Shown: in pieces, positions 15,274-23,658 of the stretch | How the letters are laid out: each line of letters begins with the position of its first letter | How positions within the stretch are numbered: the stretch's first letter is position 1 | Origin: Gluconobacter kondonii | GTDB lineage: Bacteria; Pseudomonadota; Alphaproteobacteria; Acetobacterales; Acetobacteraceae | Assembly: GCF_002723995.1 (NCBI RefSeq) | Contig: NZ_BEWP01000020.1 | Coordinates: 1 to 39,623 of the forward strand | Reading direction: 5' to 3' | Length of the DNA: 39,623 bases | Position numbers and translations under genes: made by a program | Notes under the pieces: generated by a model | The model's input: only the letters and a program-made list of their open reading frames with translations | Told to the model about the DNA's origin: nothing | Databases searched by the model: none

Positions 15274-15600
15274 CAGCAGTCCGGCCGCTTTGGAGCGCTC
15301 AGATAATGTTTCCAGCCGTTCACTCGACGACATGTGGCAGCCACTGTGCGCCCATCTCGGACCATCAGGCAGTCGGGGCAGATTTCCGACAGCGGACGTC
15401 GCTCCGGCCGCGTATCAAAGTAGGGCTGAGCCGCAGTCACGAGGGTCAGTGATCAAGCCCCTGCCGCCCTTCCGCGGCTCAGGAGATCGTCATGCAGCCC
15501 TCAAAGCCGAAAGCCGCAACTCCGACAACCCGACTGGTGATGCCCTCGAACAAGGGCGCCTTTGTCGGACCAAGCCGTCGAACTTCCGAGGTTCATGTAC

Positions 15601-15669
15601 GAGCTCTGCAACACTATGAAGCTACACTCAGCGTGCGGCTATCTCAATCCGGCACAGTTCGAGGATTAA
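15601..15669 (+). pseudogene. IS3-family transposase 3' remnant
   Basis: The translation ELCNTMKLHSACGYLNPAQFED then stop matches the C-terminal end typical of IS3-family OrfB (TxRxHSALGYLSPxxFE). No upstream integrase core is preserved in 14996-15600, which otherwise holds only repeat A and no convincing gene. It is a decayed insertion-sequence fragment. Confidence 0.55.
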
Positions 15670-15739
15670 CACACCCGGCAGGGGGTCCAAGCAGCAGTTT
15701 GATTCCGTCCACCGCCAGGGGCGCACTCCAAGCACGGCT

Positions 15740-17215
15740 CTAAAAAGGACTTCGGCGGGCGTCGCGCTCGTCTCGGAACAGGTCTTGCCTGGCCAAGATC
15801 TCATCCAAGAAGCTCACGGGAGATTTGAAGGTGGTCACGACCGTGACAGGGAATGTCGCCGTGATCTTGCGGCCGACGTTCGAGGCGCTGACCTCGACTT
15901 CGAGGACCCCGCGCGCGACCGCATCCTGGGTTTGCGGGAAGATCAGCACGTCAAAGTACTCAGGATTCGCGCCGTGCCTGAAGCGCCGACATTCCAGGTC
16001 GAAGCTGTCGACCGGCTCCTTCGGCCGGTCTGGCTCATAGTACCAGTCTTCGTCGCTCCGATCGGTCGAGCGTGGCAAATAGCGGCCTAGGTCCGGAAGC
16101 CCCGAATCAAAAACGCTTCGGACGTGGGTAGCATAGGCGATTTCCTGCCCGTCCCGCATCAGCCGTTCCGTTGGCGGCGACGGCACTCTCGGGAGATCGT
16201 CGAGCTCGGGAGCGTAGCCGCCCTCGTTCGGCGGCGCGATCAGAAAGGGGCCGCGCGCCGTAAAGCGGATGACGACGTTCTCGGCTGGCCGATAACCAAT
16301 ATTGGACAACGTCACTGAGATCGGCGGCGCCGCGAGCCGGACGTTCATCAGCGCCGCTAAGCCGCCGAGGTGCCCGACGCAAGCAGCGATCCAAGCCGGA
16401 TAGGTCTCCTCGCGATAACGCTTGATCTGTTCGGGGGGCGGCTGGATTCGGACAAGGCTGCCGCGCATGCCGAAAGAATCGTTCCGCCGCGCGGCCGCAG
16501 TTCGGGCGAACGCGGTTTCCACTGCCGACAGGCTGAAACGCTGCGACACTCGGTTGAGCATCCCCCGCGCTTCGTCCTCGGTCAGAGGCGCGAGCGCGTC
16601 CCGCATCAAATTTAGTTTGCGATCGACGGCGCTTACTACCCCGAGTTCGAGCGCCGGGTGTGTCTTCCGAAGTTCCGCGATCTCTTCCTTGAGCTGTCGG
16701 ATTTCGCGCTCAGCGTCGTCAGTTTCCGGCTCGCGCATCCACGTGTCCGGCACGAACAGGAACGGCAGCCCGACCGCGTTCGCCTTGGAGATTGGGCGCG
16801 TGTCGTGACTCAGCAGGCGGACGTCCTGTCCCGGGGCAGCCTTGGCCAGAGCGACGGCAACCCCCACGATCTTGTCGTCGTCTACCGACAGATCGAGCAG
16901 ATCCGGATGCTCTTGGCTGGCAGTTTGCGGGGAAACCCGCATGACGACCCGCGGGCCTTGCGCGCGAAAGAGGTGCTCTTGCGCGCCGGTCTTGAGCATT
17001 TCTCGGAACCAGCTCACCGCCTGAACAGCGCGCCGCCTCACCCGCTGCCGCGTGTCCTTCTTCTGTCGATCGAGCTCGCTTTGGACCGTATCGGAGACGA
17101 TCAGTTCGATCGCGTTGAACGAGCCGAGGTCGGACCACGGGAAATCGGCGGCGTCCAGGCTCTTGCACTCATGAAAGAGGTTCGTGTCGACGACGAGTTG
17201 TAGGGTGCCGGACAT
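15740..17215 (-). CDS. PIN-domain protein with a large C-terminal domain
   Basis: A 491-aa protein. Residues ~5-165 form a PIN nuclease domain of the PIN_4 type: LVVDTNLFHE with the first Asp, an acidic SDTVQSELD helix, SVDDDKIVGVAVAL, and RLLSHDTRPISKANAVGLPF. Residues ~170-300 are helical with a coiled-coil-like segment (EREIRQLKEEIAELRK). The last ~200 residues look like a beta-sandwich of unknown type. This is much larger than VapC toxins, so it is not a simple toxin. The ATG at 17215 has AAGGAAGG three bases upstream and is preferred over the GTG at 17236. It probably cleaves RNA; a defence role is inferred from its neighbours. Confidence 0.8.
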   Translation of the reverse strand: MSGTLQLVVDTNLFHECKSLDAADFPWSDLGSFNAIELIVSDTVQSELDRQKKDTRQRVRRRAVQAVSWFREMLKTGAQEHLFRAQGPRVVMRVSPQTASQEHPDLLDLSVDDDKIVGVAVALAKAAPGQDVRLLSHDTRPISKANAVGLPFLFVPDTWMREPETDDAEREIRQLKEEIAELRKTHPALELGVVSAVDRKLNLMRDALAPLTEDEARGMLNRVSQRFSLSAVETAFARTAAARRNDSFGMRGSLVRIQPPPEQIKRYREETYPAWIAACVGHLGGLAALMNVRLAAPPISVTLSNIGYRPAENVVIRFTARGPFLIAPPNEGGYAPELDDLPRVPSPPTERLMRDGQEIAYATHVRSVFDSGLPDLGRYLPRSTDRSDEDWYYEPDRPKEPVDSFDLECRRFRHGANPEYFDVLIFPQTQDAVARGVLEVEVSASNVGRKITATFPVTVVTTFKSPVSFLDEILARQDLFRDERDARRSPF

Positions 17216-17333
17216 GAACCTTCCTTCAGAATTCACAGTGCGGGCTTATCGAGCAGCCGCTTGCGGCCAAACGGGGTCGCATCAGCAAGCAAGGGTTTGT
17301 AAACATCGGCGATCCCAACGCCTCCTGCAACAG

Positions 17334-18644
17334 TTACGTGCCTGCAGGAGCGGAATGGGCTCGTTTTTCACGTTCCGCTTCAGCCTTTGCCCTCGCTTCC
17401 GCCAGCCGAAACTCGGACACGCGCTCGATCACACCCAGAAACGCAGCGACGTTCGTCGCTGTGGGAGTCAGTTCGTAAAGCGGACATCCGCGATCTTTGT
17501 TGAGCGAAAAGCCCACCTTGCATGGTCCGTCATGCCGTTCCAGGCGGAGAAAGCGTCTCTCGTCGGGCTGGGCCGGAGCGCCAGCCGGATCCAGGCCCCG
17601 CCAGTAGGCCTGAACCGAGTGCTCGGGGCCAACCAGCGTCGTGGCCTCGGACATGAGGACTCGATCACAATCGGCCGTGCAAACATCCCGCATCTCTCCC
17701 GCCAACCGATCGAGGACAGGCACAAGAAGCAGCTCGATTACCTCATCCGGGAACGTCTTACCGTCATGCGACAGTGCCACCTTCAAGATGAGCGTGGTCA
17801 GCTCGTCGGCGCTTGTGACCTGGAGGGACGTCACGATCAGATGCGCGAAGGCCGCCAGGATCGGTTCCTCATCCAAGCCGACCTTTGAGACTCTGACGAA
17901 AAGATAGGAAAGGTTCGAGAAGGCAAGATGCGTCGTTTGCATCAATTCGGCCGGTGAAGCAGACGCGCCCCATGGTCGATCGACAATGCTGCCATGGGCG
18001 AACTCATTTGCGATGAGCGCGAAACGTGCCAGCGCATCAATCTCCATGGACTCCCGCGCGGTCCAAAACGTTCGAAGCGCCTTGGCGGGAGTGTATTCGA
18101 GCTTGCTCCAAAACCTCTCCTGCGCCGCCTTCAGGAGACCGGCTGGGCTAAGCGCTTCGGAAAATAGTCGCAGGACAACCGAGGGGTGCTTCGAGAGGAG
18201 CCGCTCCAACAGTTCGTGATCCCAAAGGCGGACGCGCGGCCACGGATGCGCTGCTTGCCAGCTTTTCACCCAGTCGCGGGTGGGGTTCGAGAACGTCGTG
18301 TTCGTCACCACGACAAGGTTGGCGAGTTCGCCATGAGCAGTGGCGTTGTTGACTGCGCTTTTCACCTCGTCGGGTTCGACCGTTCCTTTCCGACCCTTGC
18401 ACTCGATCCACCAACGCTGTGGGTCCATTTCGCCGTCCGGCGAAGGCACGTAGAATGTGGCTTCGAGATCACGGCCGCCGTCCGGAGCTCCGCCGCCGCT
18501 CCCGCCCGTGCGCCATTCGAGATCTCGCGCGCCCATGGCGTCCAGGAGCCAATAGACGCACTCTTCCAGGTCACGCGCCTTGAGTTTGGTGAAGGGAATG
18601 CTGGCCGGCAGGATCCACGAACTGGTCTCGGACTCGCTCATCAC
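17334..18644 (-). CDS. Restriction-endonuclease-like protein (Mrr-like N-terminus)
   Basis: A 436-aa protein with an N-terminal nuclease domain (residues ~15-160): LKARDLEECVYWLLDAMGARDLEWR, the Asp in GGRDLEATF, and the E-x-K triad in WWIECKGRKGTVEPDEVKSAV. LVVVTNTTFSNPTRDWVKSW follows, as in Mrr_cat-type domains that recognise foreign or modified DNA. The remaining ~270 residues are mostly helical and unrecognised. A smaller RHH-type gene diverges from its promoter. It shares orientation with the PIN gene downstream (118 bp gap). A type IV-like or conflict nuclease is the best guess. Confidence 0.8.
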   Translation of the reverse strand: MMSESETSSWILPASIPFTKLKARDLEECVYWLLDAMGARDLEWRTGGSGGGAPDGGRDLEATFYVPSPDGEMDPQRWWIECKGRKGTVEPDEVKSAVNNATAHGELANLVVVTNTTFSNPTRDWVKSWQAAHPWPRVRLWDHELLERLLSKHPSVVLRLFSEALSPAGLLKAAQERFWSKLEYTPAKALRTFWTARESMEIDALARFALIANEFAHGSIVDRPWGASASPAELMQTTHLAFSNLSYLFVRVSKVGLDEEPILAAFAHLIVTSLQVTSADELTTLILKVALSHDGKTFPDEVIELLLVPVLDRLAGEMRDVCTADCDRVLMSEATTLVGPEHSVQAYWRGLDPAGAPAQPDERRFLRLERHDGPCKVGFSLNKDRGCPLYELTPTATNVAAFLGVIERVSEFRLAEARAKAEAEREKRAHSAPAGT

Positions 18645-18679
18645 TCTTTACTTAGGCCCGATTTCTGTTATTCCGCTTA

Positions 18680-18717
18680 GCCAGATTGGCAGAAAGACAG
18701 TACTCAGGCAATCTGGC
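18680..18717. promoter_or_regulatory. Operator-like inverted repeat between divergent nuclease and RHH genes
   Basis: GCCAGATTG (18680-18688) and CAATCTGGC (18709-18717) are perfect 9-bp inverted arms spaced 20 bp apart. They lie in the 112-bp gap between two divergent starts, where a regulator could control both genes. Confidence 0.5.
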
Positions 18718-18756
18718 CTTCTGGTACTCATGGTGAGATTTCGGAGCGAGCAACTG

Positions 18757-18951
18757 ATGGCGCATAAGGAGGAATCTTCTCAACCGGGTCGCCAGCAATC
18801 AGCTCCGGAAAACAAGCTCGAGACACTAAACTTCAAAGTGCCGACCGAGTTCAAGAAGGCCTATAAGGGATATACGGTCGCGCAGAGCATGACGATGGTC
18901 GGCCTGCTGCGCGAAGGGTTCGAGCTCAGCAAAGCGCGTCGCGGCCGATGA
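18757..18951 (+). CDS. Small RHH-like DNA-binding protein
   Basis: A 64-aa protein with a disordered polar N-terminus and a C-terminal ribbon-helix-helix-like segment, LNFKVPTEFKKAYKGYTVAQSMTMVGLLREGFEL. The beta strand, two helices and length resemble ParG/Arc-type regulators. The ATG at 18757 has GGAG upstream; an ATG at 18730 would add nine residues. It diverges from the nuclease-like gene and the inverted repeat between them is a plausible binding site, so it may repress both. Partition adaptor is an alternative, but no parA is adjacent. Confidence 0.65.
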   Translation: MAHKEESSQPGRQQSAPENKLETLNFKVPTEFKKAYKGYTVAQSMTMVGLLREGFELSKARRGR

Positions 18952-18956
18952 CCTAG

Positions 18957-19283
18957 TCAGGCATCGCCGAGGGGCGGCGGCGATCGCGACCGCGCGCACG
19001 GCGTGGTTGCCTAACGCCCGTCGGACGCTATCGCGACAAGCGGGAGTATCTGAGGATCGCGCACGGCAGCACGGGCGGCGTCCAGCGCTTCAAGGCCGGG
19101 CTGCATGGGGCGGCGCACGAGGAGGGCGCGATGATCGCCTACATCCAGGCAGGTGATGTCAGCACCTTGACAGCTCGCATCGATCACGACCGAAGTCTCA
19201 AGCTGGCGGTCCTGCGCTCAAACCATGAGCGCGCCGCCTCGCTCGTCCCGATCACATTGAGCCACCTCTGGATCGAATTCTGA
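18957..19283 (+). pseudogene. Coding-like remnant lacking a start
   Basis: An open frame of 108 codons ends at TGA 19281-19283. The last ~85 codons look protein-like (YRDKREYLRIAHGSTGG, DHDRSLKLAVLRSNHERA, LSHLWIEF). There is no ATG before an internal one near 19132, and the first codons are low-complexity Arg-rich. It appears to be the 3' end of a gene cut off by rearrangement. Family unknown. Confidence 0.4.
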
Positions 19284-19290
19284 GGGCCCG

Positions 19291-20019
19291 ATGGGTAGCT
19301 CGGAAGCACTGGTTGAGACCTATTTGAAAGGGCTCGGTTACACGGATGTGCAATATGAGCCCGACGGTAATGTGCCGCCCGACTTCCTCGTCAACGGTCG
19401 CATTGCGGTCGAGGTGCGTCGACTCAATCAAAATCACGATGACGGAGACGGCAAGGGACCGCGCGGCCTCGAAGAAGCGGCGATCCCGCTTTGGCGACGA
19501 ATTTGCGACTACCTGACCGACCTTGGCCCCGCACCCGCCTCCGGTCAGAGCTGGTATGTGCACTACCGTTTCAGCCGGCCGACCCCAACGTGGAAGGACC
19601 TGAAACGAGAGCTCGACGATGTGCTCTTACCGTTCATGACCAATTCCGAGCCGCAGCCGTTCGAAGTTAGGCTGAACGCCAGCGGCGAGTTTTGGCTCAA
19701 GGTGTTCCGGGCGCCTAGTGCAAAGCCGACATTCTTCAGACCGGCGGGTCATAGCGACCAGCAGTCCGGCGGCTGGCTTATCGGAGAGATCGAGGCGAAC
19801 CTGAAGCTTTGCATAACGGAAAAGACGGGCAAGGTCGCGTGCGTGCGCAGCAACTATCCTGAATGGTGGCTCATCCTGACCGATCAGATCGGCTATGGGC
19901 TGGACGACTTCGAGCAAAAGCTGTTCCTCGACCAGGCCAGCGTGAACGCAGGCGGCTTTGATAAAATCGTCCTGCTCGATCCGAGAGAAGCCAAAAGGGC
20001 TTTCCAAGTGTACCCCTGA
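19291..20019 (+). CDS. Nuclease-like hypothetical protein
   Basis: A 242-aa soluble protein. Near the N-terminus, VPPDFLVNGRIAVEVRRLNQN has the Asp and Glu-x-Arg spacing of a PD-(D/E)XK-type strand pair, preceded by a helix containing LVETYLKGLGY. This is the arrangement of many uncharacterised endonuclease-like proteins. The rest is unrecognised alpha/beta. It follows the remnant at 18957-19283 by 7 bp. It belongs to the same GC-rich block as the PIN and Mrr-like genes. Nuclease activity is inferred only from the motif, which has Arg where Lys is usual. Confidence 0.65.
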   Translation: MGSSEALVETYLKGLGYTDVQYEPDGNVPPDFLVNGRIAVEVRRLNQNHDDGDGKGPRGLEEAAIPLWRRICDYLTDLGPAPASGQSWYVHYRFSRPTPTWKDLKRELDDVLLPFMTNSEPQPFEVRLNASGEFWLKVFRAPSAKPTFFRPAGHSDQQSGGWLIGEIEANLKLCITEKTGKVACVRSNYPEWWLILTDQIGYGLDDFEQKLFLDQASVNAGGFDKIVLLDPREAKRAFQVYP

Positions 20020-20192
20020 TTTACAGCGAGTGGGTCGAGAGCCGCGACAGCATCTCTTACCAGCTAGGTCCGCTTCGGCCTGACTTTCACCCCAGAGCGG
20101 ACGGTCCGCTCTCGGCCATAAACTTGGTCGCGAGAGATCTTGATGCTCATGTCCGCTGCGGGGGCGGCTTTCCGACGGCATACATGCCCGAG

Positions 20193-20253
20193 ATGAGGCG
20201 CATCCCGCCTGTCTGCTTCATATTCCTTGAGTAGACTGTCAGTTTAGGGGGGG
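20193..20253 (+). repeat. Diverged repeat B, partner of 15209-15273
   Basis: It shares ATGAGGCG, the CTGTCxGCTTCA-ATTCCTTGAGT core and a terminal G-run with repeat A. The internal hairpin is weaker here. The 20020-20420 gap contains this repeat and no convincing gene. Confidence 0.6.
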
Positions 20254-20511
20254 AAGCGGATTGTCGGGTTCTGGGCAGAGTTGGTCAACAGCAGTCTTTA
20301 GCCGTACTCACTACCTTCGTGGTCACATTCCTTCCATCAGAACTGAAAAAGGAAATTGCTGGAAACCTCACAATCAAGCGATTTCTAGAAATCTACCGCA
20401 TGATTTAAAAAAAGCTATTAGAGCGTTTTCTGTTCTGAATGAATCGGTGGGGATTCCCAAAGTGGCTGTGATCTGATTCGAGATGAGAGCCGGGATGGAG
20501 GCCGGCTGTGG

Positions 20512-20901
20512 ATGTCATCACGCACATTGTCTCTGGATCTCCGCGAACGTGTTGTTGCGGCCGTTTCGAATGGTCTGTCGCGGCGTCAGGCGGCTGAACG
20601 GTTTGGCGTCAGTCCGGCAAGTGCGGTTCGCTGGTGCGCTCTTGCCGCTACGACCGGCAGTCCTGCTGCCAGCCCCCGTGGCGGGGATCGTCTGTCTCAC
20701 CGGATTGAGGCGCAGGCAGAGTGTATTCATGCGCTGATCGCGGAGAAGGACGATCTGACCCTGGCCGAGATCCGCGCCCGACTGGCTGAGACCGGCCATC
20801 ACTTTGCAATCGGCACGCTGTGGCGTTTCTTCGCGCGTCATAAGATCACATGGAAAAAAAGACCGCTCACGCGGCGGAACAGGACCGGCCGGACATCCTG
20901 A
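20512..20901 (+). CDS. IS630-family transposase OrfA
   Basis: A 129-aa DNA-binding half with paired helix-turn-helix segments: [27 protein letters not shown] and [26 protein letters not shown]. It overlaps OrfB by 52 bp. The slippery run A7G (20854-20861) lies in the overlap and would allow the shift that fuses the two products, as known for several IS630 members. Confidence 0.85.
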   Translation: MSSRTLSLDLRERVVAAVSNGLSRRQAAERFGVSPASAVRWCALAATTGSPAASPRGGDRLSHRIEAQAECIHALIAEKDDLTLAEIRARLAETGHHFAIGTLWRFFARHKITWKKRPLTRRNRTGRTS

Positions 20902-21461
20902 CACGACGGCAGGAGTGGTTCGATGCCCAGCCCGATCTCGATCCGGCGCGGCTGGTCTTCATTGATGAAACCTGGGCTTCCACGAATATGGCAAGATGCT
21001 ACGGGCGGTGTCGACGTGGCCAGAGGTTGCGTTCCGCCGTGCCACATGGTCACTGGACAACCACGACGTTCATCGCTGGGTTGCGACTGACCGGCATCGT
21101 GGCGCCCATGGTCCTGGATGGTCCGATCAATGGCCGCAGCTTCCAGACCTATGTCGATCGCGTGCTGGTACCCGATCTGCGGCCAGGCGACATTGTTATC
21201 ATGGACAATCTCGGCTCTCACAAAGGTTTCGGCGTTCAGGCCGCCATCGAAGCAGCAGGGGCCACCGTGCGCTATCTCCCGCCCTACAGCCCGGACTTCA
21301 ATCCCATCGAGAAGGCCTTCTCCAAACTCAAGGCCCATCTCCGTAAAGCCGCAGAACGCACACGCGACGCCTTGTGGGACAGGATCGGCACATTGATCGA
21401 TCAGATCACTCCTACAGAATGCGCAAACTTCTTTACCGCCGCCGGATATGAACCAGATTGA
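20850..21461 (+). CDS. IS630-family transposase OrfB (DDE domain)
   Basis: A 203-aa catalytic half. The acidic triad is visible as D in [10 protein letters not shown] in [12 protein letters not shown], and E in [16 protein letters not shown], the DDE pattern of IS630-family transposases. It is probably translated as an OrfAB fusion through frameshifting at the A7G run. No internal stop or deletion is apparent, so the element may be active. Confidence 0.88.
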   Translation: MEKKTAHAAEQDRPDILTRRQEWFDAQPDLDPARLVFIDETWASTNMARCYGRCRRGQRLRSAVPHGHWTTTTFIAGLRLTGIVAPMVLDGPINGRSFQTYVDRVLVPDLRPGDIVIMDNLGSHKGFGVQAAIEAAGATVRYLPPYSPDFNPIEKAFSKLKAHLRKAAERTRDALWDRIGTLIDQITPTECANFFTAAGYEPD

Positions 21462-21476
21462 GAGGAAAGCGCTCTA

Positions 21477-21680
21477 GCACTTCGGGCTCGCCAATCGAGC
21501 GATTCCACCTGGTCAGCGAGCACGGCGCTCTGACGAGCGTTGCCGACCCCCACCTCAAAAGTGTAGCTCTTTCGCTTCGTCGTAAGCGGGCAACACAAAA
21601 ACAGCCCAATTCGGTTATAGGTCGCCGACGATAGGACGACTGCGGGGCGATGGCCTGCCTGCTGACGTGTTCCGCGGAAA
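21477..21680 (-). pseudogene. MazF/PemK-type toxin fragment trapped between two IS elements
   Basis: Reading on the minus strand from the IS3 end, about 65 codons give RQQAGHRPAVVLSSATYN, then LFLCCPLTTKRKSYTFEV, then AVLADQVESLDWRARSAR, the core of a MazF/PemK endoribonuclease. The N-terminal ~30 residues are missing at the IS3-type end. The C-terminal part is missing at the IS630 end. No antitoxin gene is adjacent. It is non-functional debris showing that a toxin-antitoxin locus once stood here. Confidence 0.7.
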
Positions 21681-21725
21681 TGTAACCATTTAAAAGTAGA
21701 GTCCGATCGAGAAGGACACGGACGG

Positions 21726-21992
21726 ATGAAACGCAGCCGCTTTACGGAAGAGCAGATCATAGGGGTGCTGAAGGAACAGGAGGCTGGGCTCAAGGTCTCT
21801 GATCTTTGCCGCAAACACGGGATCAGTGATGCGACGTTTTACAAATGGAAGACCCGCTATGGTGGCCTTGAAATATCGGAAGCCAAACGGTTGAAGGCAT
21901 TGGAAGATGAAAACAGTCGTCTGAAGCGTCTCCTGGCGGATGCGATGCTGGATAATGCGGCGTTGAAGGAAATTGTTGGAAAAAAGTGGTGA
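21726..21992 (+). CDS. IS3-family OrfA
   Basis: An 88-aa protein with the HTH_Tnp_1 domain: RFTEEQIIGVLKEQEAG, VSDLCRKHGISDATFYKWK, then a leucine-zipper-like tail LKALEDENSRLKRLLAD. It is typical of the IS407/IS51-type branch and overlaps OrfB by 7 bp. Intact. Confidence 0.88.
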   Translation: MKRSRFTEEQIIGVLKEQEAGLKVSDLCRKHGISDATFYKWKTRYGGLEISEAKRLKALEDENSRLKRLLADAMLDNAALKEIVGKKW

Positions 21993-22875
21993 CGCCTGTC
22001 GCACAGCGGCAGGCGGTCCTACACCTTCAAAAGGGTCTGGAACTGAGTGAGCGTCGCGCCTGTGCCCTTGTTGGTCTTGCCAGGCGTGTTGCGCGGTATG
22101 TTTCCACCCGGGCAGATGATGCCGCCCTGCGCCAGCGCCTGCGGGAACTGGCGAGCCAGAGACGCCGCTTTGGCTATCGCCGCCTGGGTTATCTTCTGGT
22201 TCGGGAAGGGTTTAGCCCCAATCACAAAAAGCTGTTCCGCCTTACAAGGAGGAAGGGCTGAAAGTCCGCCATCGGGGTGGCCGCAAGAGGGCACTGGGGA
22301 GGCGTTCTCCCATGACCATCCCTCAGGAACCCGAGCAGCGCTGGAGCCTGGATTTTGTCTCGGATGCCCTGATCTGTGGCCGCCGGTTCCGCATTCTAGC
22401 TGTTATCGACGATTTCAGTCGCAAGAACCTGGCATTGGTTGCCGACACGTCATTATCAGGTGGACGGGTGGCGCGGGAACTGACGGCCCTGGTAGAACGA
22501 TATGGCAAACCCCTCATGATTGTCAGCGACAACGGTACGGAGTTCACATCCCATGCCATCCTGAAATGGGCGGATGAGATGAAGATTGAATGGCACTATA
22601 TCGCCCCCGGTAAACCGCAGCTGAACGGCTTTGTCGAAAGTTTCAACGGCCGGCTGAGGGATGAATGCCTCAACGAAACGCTGTTCACCTCCCTCAGCCA
22701 TGCCCGACAGGTTCTGGCTGACTGGCGGGAAGACTACAACACGGTGCGTCCCCACTCCCAATTGGATGGCAGGACACCGGATCAGGTCGCCAGACAAGTG
22801 CCTCGGGGGCATGCCCCCGAGACACTTGTCATCCCATCAACCCCAAGCCATAAAAAACGGGAACTCTCCTTTTGA
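21986..22875 (+). pseudogene. IS3-family OrfB, inactivated by a one-base deletion
   Basis: The first part ([44 protein letters not shown]) runs into TRRKG and a stop at 22261. The continuing family sequence ([18 protein letters not shown]) is in the next frame: one T appears to be missing near 22241 in what should be CTTTACAAG. The second part carries the rve integrase core with D in [10 protein letters not shown] in SDNGTEF and E in [15 protein letters not shown]. The element can therefore move only if complemented. Confidence 0.8.
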
Positions 22876-22946
22876 GTGGATACAAAAAGGGGGGGGGCAC
22901 TCACTGCTTATGGCCCGCCTGGGGCGAGAACTCGAGCCAGATGATG

Positions 22947-23582
22947 TCATCTCGCAACGCAATCCCTTGGTAGAATGCGACGGGCGATTATATCTACCGG
23001 CGGTAGAGCAATAGTCTTTCCATCAAGATTTACTGCTCTCATGTCGATAGGTGTAAGAGTGTGAAATATATCGACGATGTTGGGTGGTCCAAAGATCTCC
23101 GAGGGAATATTAACATTACGGAACGAGAGGAAGCGTTCACTATCGGAGCCGTCCCACTCTATCACGCCGCAGTCGTTAAAAAATAAAACCCTCGCATCTA
23201 TTGATGTTATAACCGGCGCGCCATCTTTTTCTCCATCCTTCATGACGATAACAAGCCGTCCATTCAAAAGAGAGAAAAATCGTGGCCAACAGTCGAGGTC
23301 TTGGCGGTTCAAATCTGAAAAGAGCTGATCTTGGTCTGCGTCAAATCGAAGTTCGGCGTGCCCAAAATGTTTGCTTTTCAGCATTTCGTCAAGCGATGCG
23401 ATAAACTCGAAAAATTCTCTGTTTATCTCGACAACAAACCGCTTGACTGCATCTAGATACTCGTTTTTCCTCTTTTCAAGACGTTCCATTGCGTCAACGC
23501 TTTTGCGATATGAGTCTATGCATTCAGATAGGGCCCAGATAAATTCTTTAGCCTGAGGGGCGTCGCTCGATCTTCTAATCAT
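22947..23582 (-). CDS. Hypothetical protein behind a tag mini-ORF
   Basis: A 211-aa soluble protein, not recognised. The first ~75 residues form a long charged helix, possibly coiled coil (ECIDSYRKSVDAMERLEKRKNEYLDAVKRF). The remainder is alpha/beta with LVIVMKDGEKDG and ARVLFFNDCGVIEW. Its ATG is 28 bases after a 15-codon mini-ORF that begins with the MTDKQTT tag. Downstream, the IS3-type element ends about 60 bp from its stop. Function unknown. Confidence 0.65.
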   Translation of the reverse strand: MIRRSSDAPQAKEFIWALSECIDSYRKSVDAMERLEKRKNEYLDAVKRFVVEINREFFEFIASLDEMLKSKHFGHAELRFDADQDQLFSDLNRQDLDCWPRFFSLLNGRLVIVMKDGEKDGAPVITSIDARVLFFNDCGVIEWDGSDSERFLSFRNVNIPSEIFGPPNIVDIFHTLTPIDMRAVNLDGKTIALPPVDIIARRILPRDCVAR

Positions 23583-23610
23583 GCCTTGTTACTCTTGAAA
23601 AGTGTCTATC

Positions 23611-23658
23611 CTAGCGTCGGATTTTGGCGCATCGGAGGGTCGTCTGCTTGTCAGTCAT
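23611..23658 (-). CDS. Mini-ORF carrying the MTDKQTT tag
   Basis: A 15-codon ORF, MTDKQTTLRCAKIRR, encoded by an exact copy of the start repeat and ending at TAG 23611-23613. It precedes the 211-aa gene as the mini-ORF at 27541 precedes the 444-aa gene. It could be a leader peptide or a cassette junction scar. Its ATG lies in the last codons of the preceding short ORF. Confidence 0.45.
   Translation of the reverse strand: MTDKQTTLRCAKIRR
23639..23653 (-). repeat. Start-repeat copy on the minus strand (exact)
   Basis: TGACAAGCAGACGAC on the minus strand, identical to the core at 27026. Extended to the ATG and beyond, 22 consecutive bases match the 27021 copy. Its first three bases are the stop codon of the upstream short ORF. 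Confidence 0.85.

Larger units (their letters stand above)
20421..21474 (+). mobile_element. IS630-family element
   Basis: About 1054 bp between TA dinucleotides (20419-20420 and 21475-21476). The ends are GAGCGTTTTC and GAAAGCGCTC, imperfect inverted repeats. Duplication of TA is characteristic of the IS630/Tc1 group. It encodes OrfA and OrfB in overlapping frames and has inserted next to, or into, a mazF-like gene. Confidence 0.85.
21681..22884 (+). mobile_element. IS3-family element, defective
   Basis: 1204 bp with inverted termini TGTAACCATTTAAAAGTAGAG (left) and the complement of TGTATCCACTCAAAAGGAGAG (right), flanked by AAA on both sides. It encodes OrfA and a frameshifted OrfB. Confidence 0.88.
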
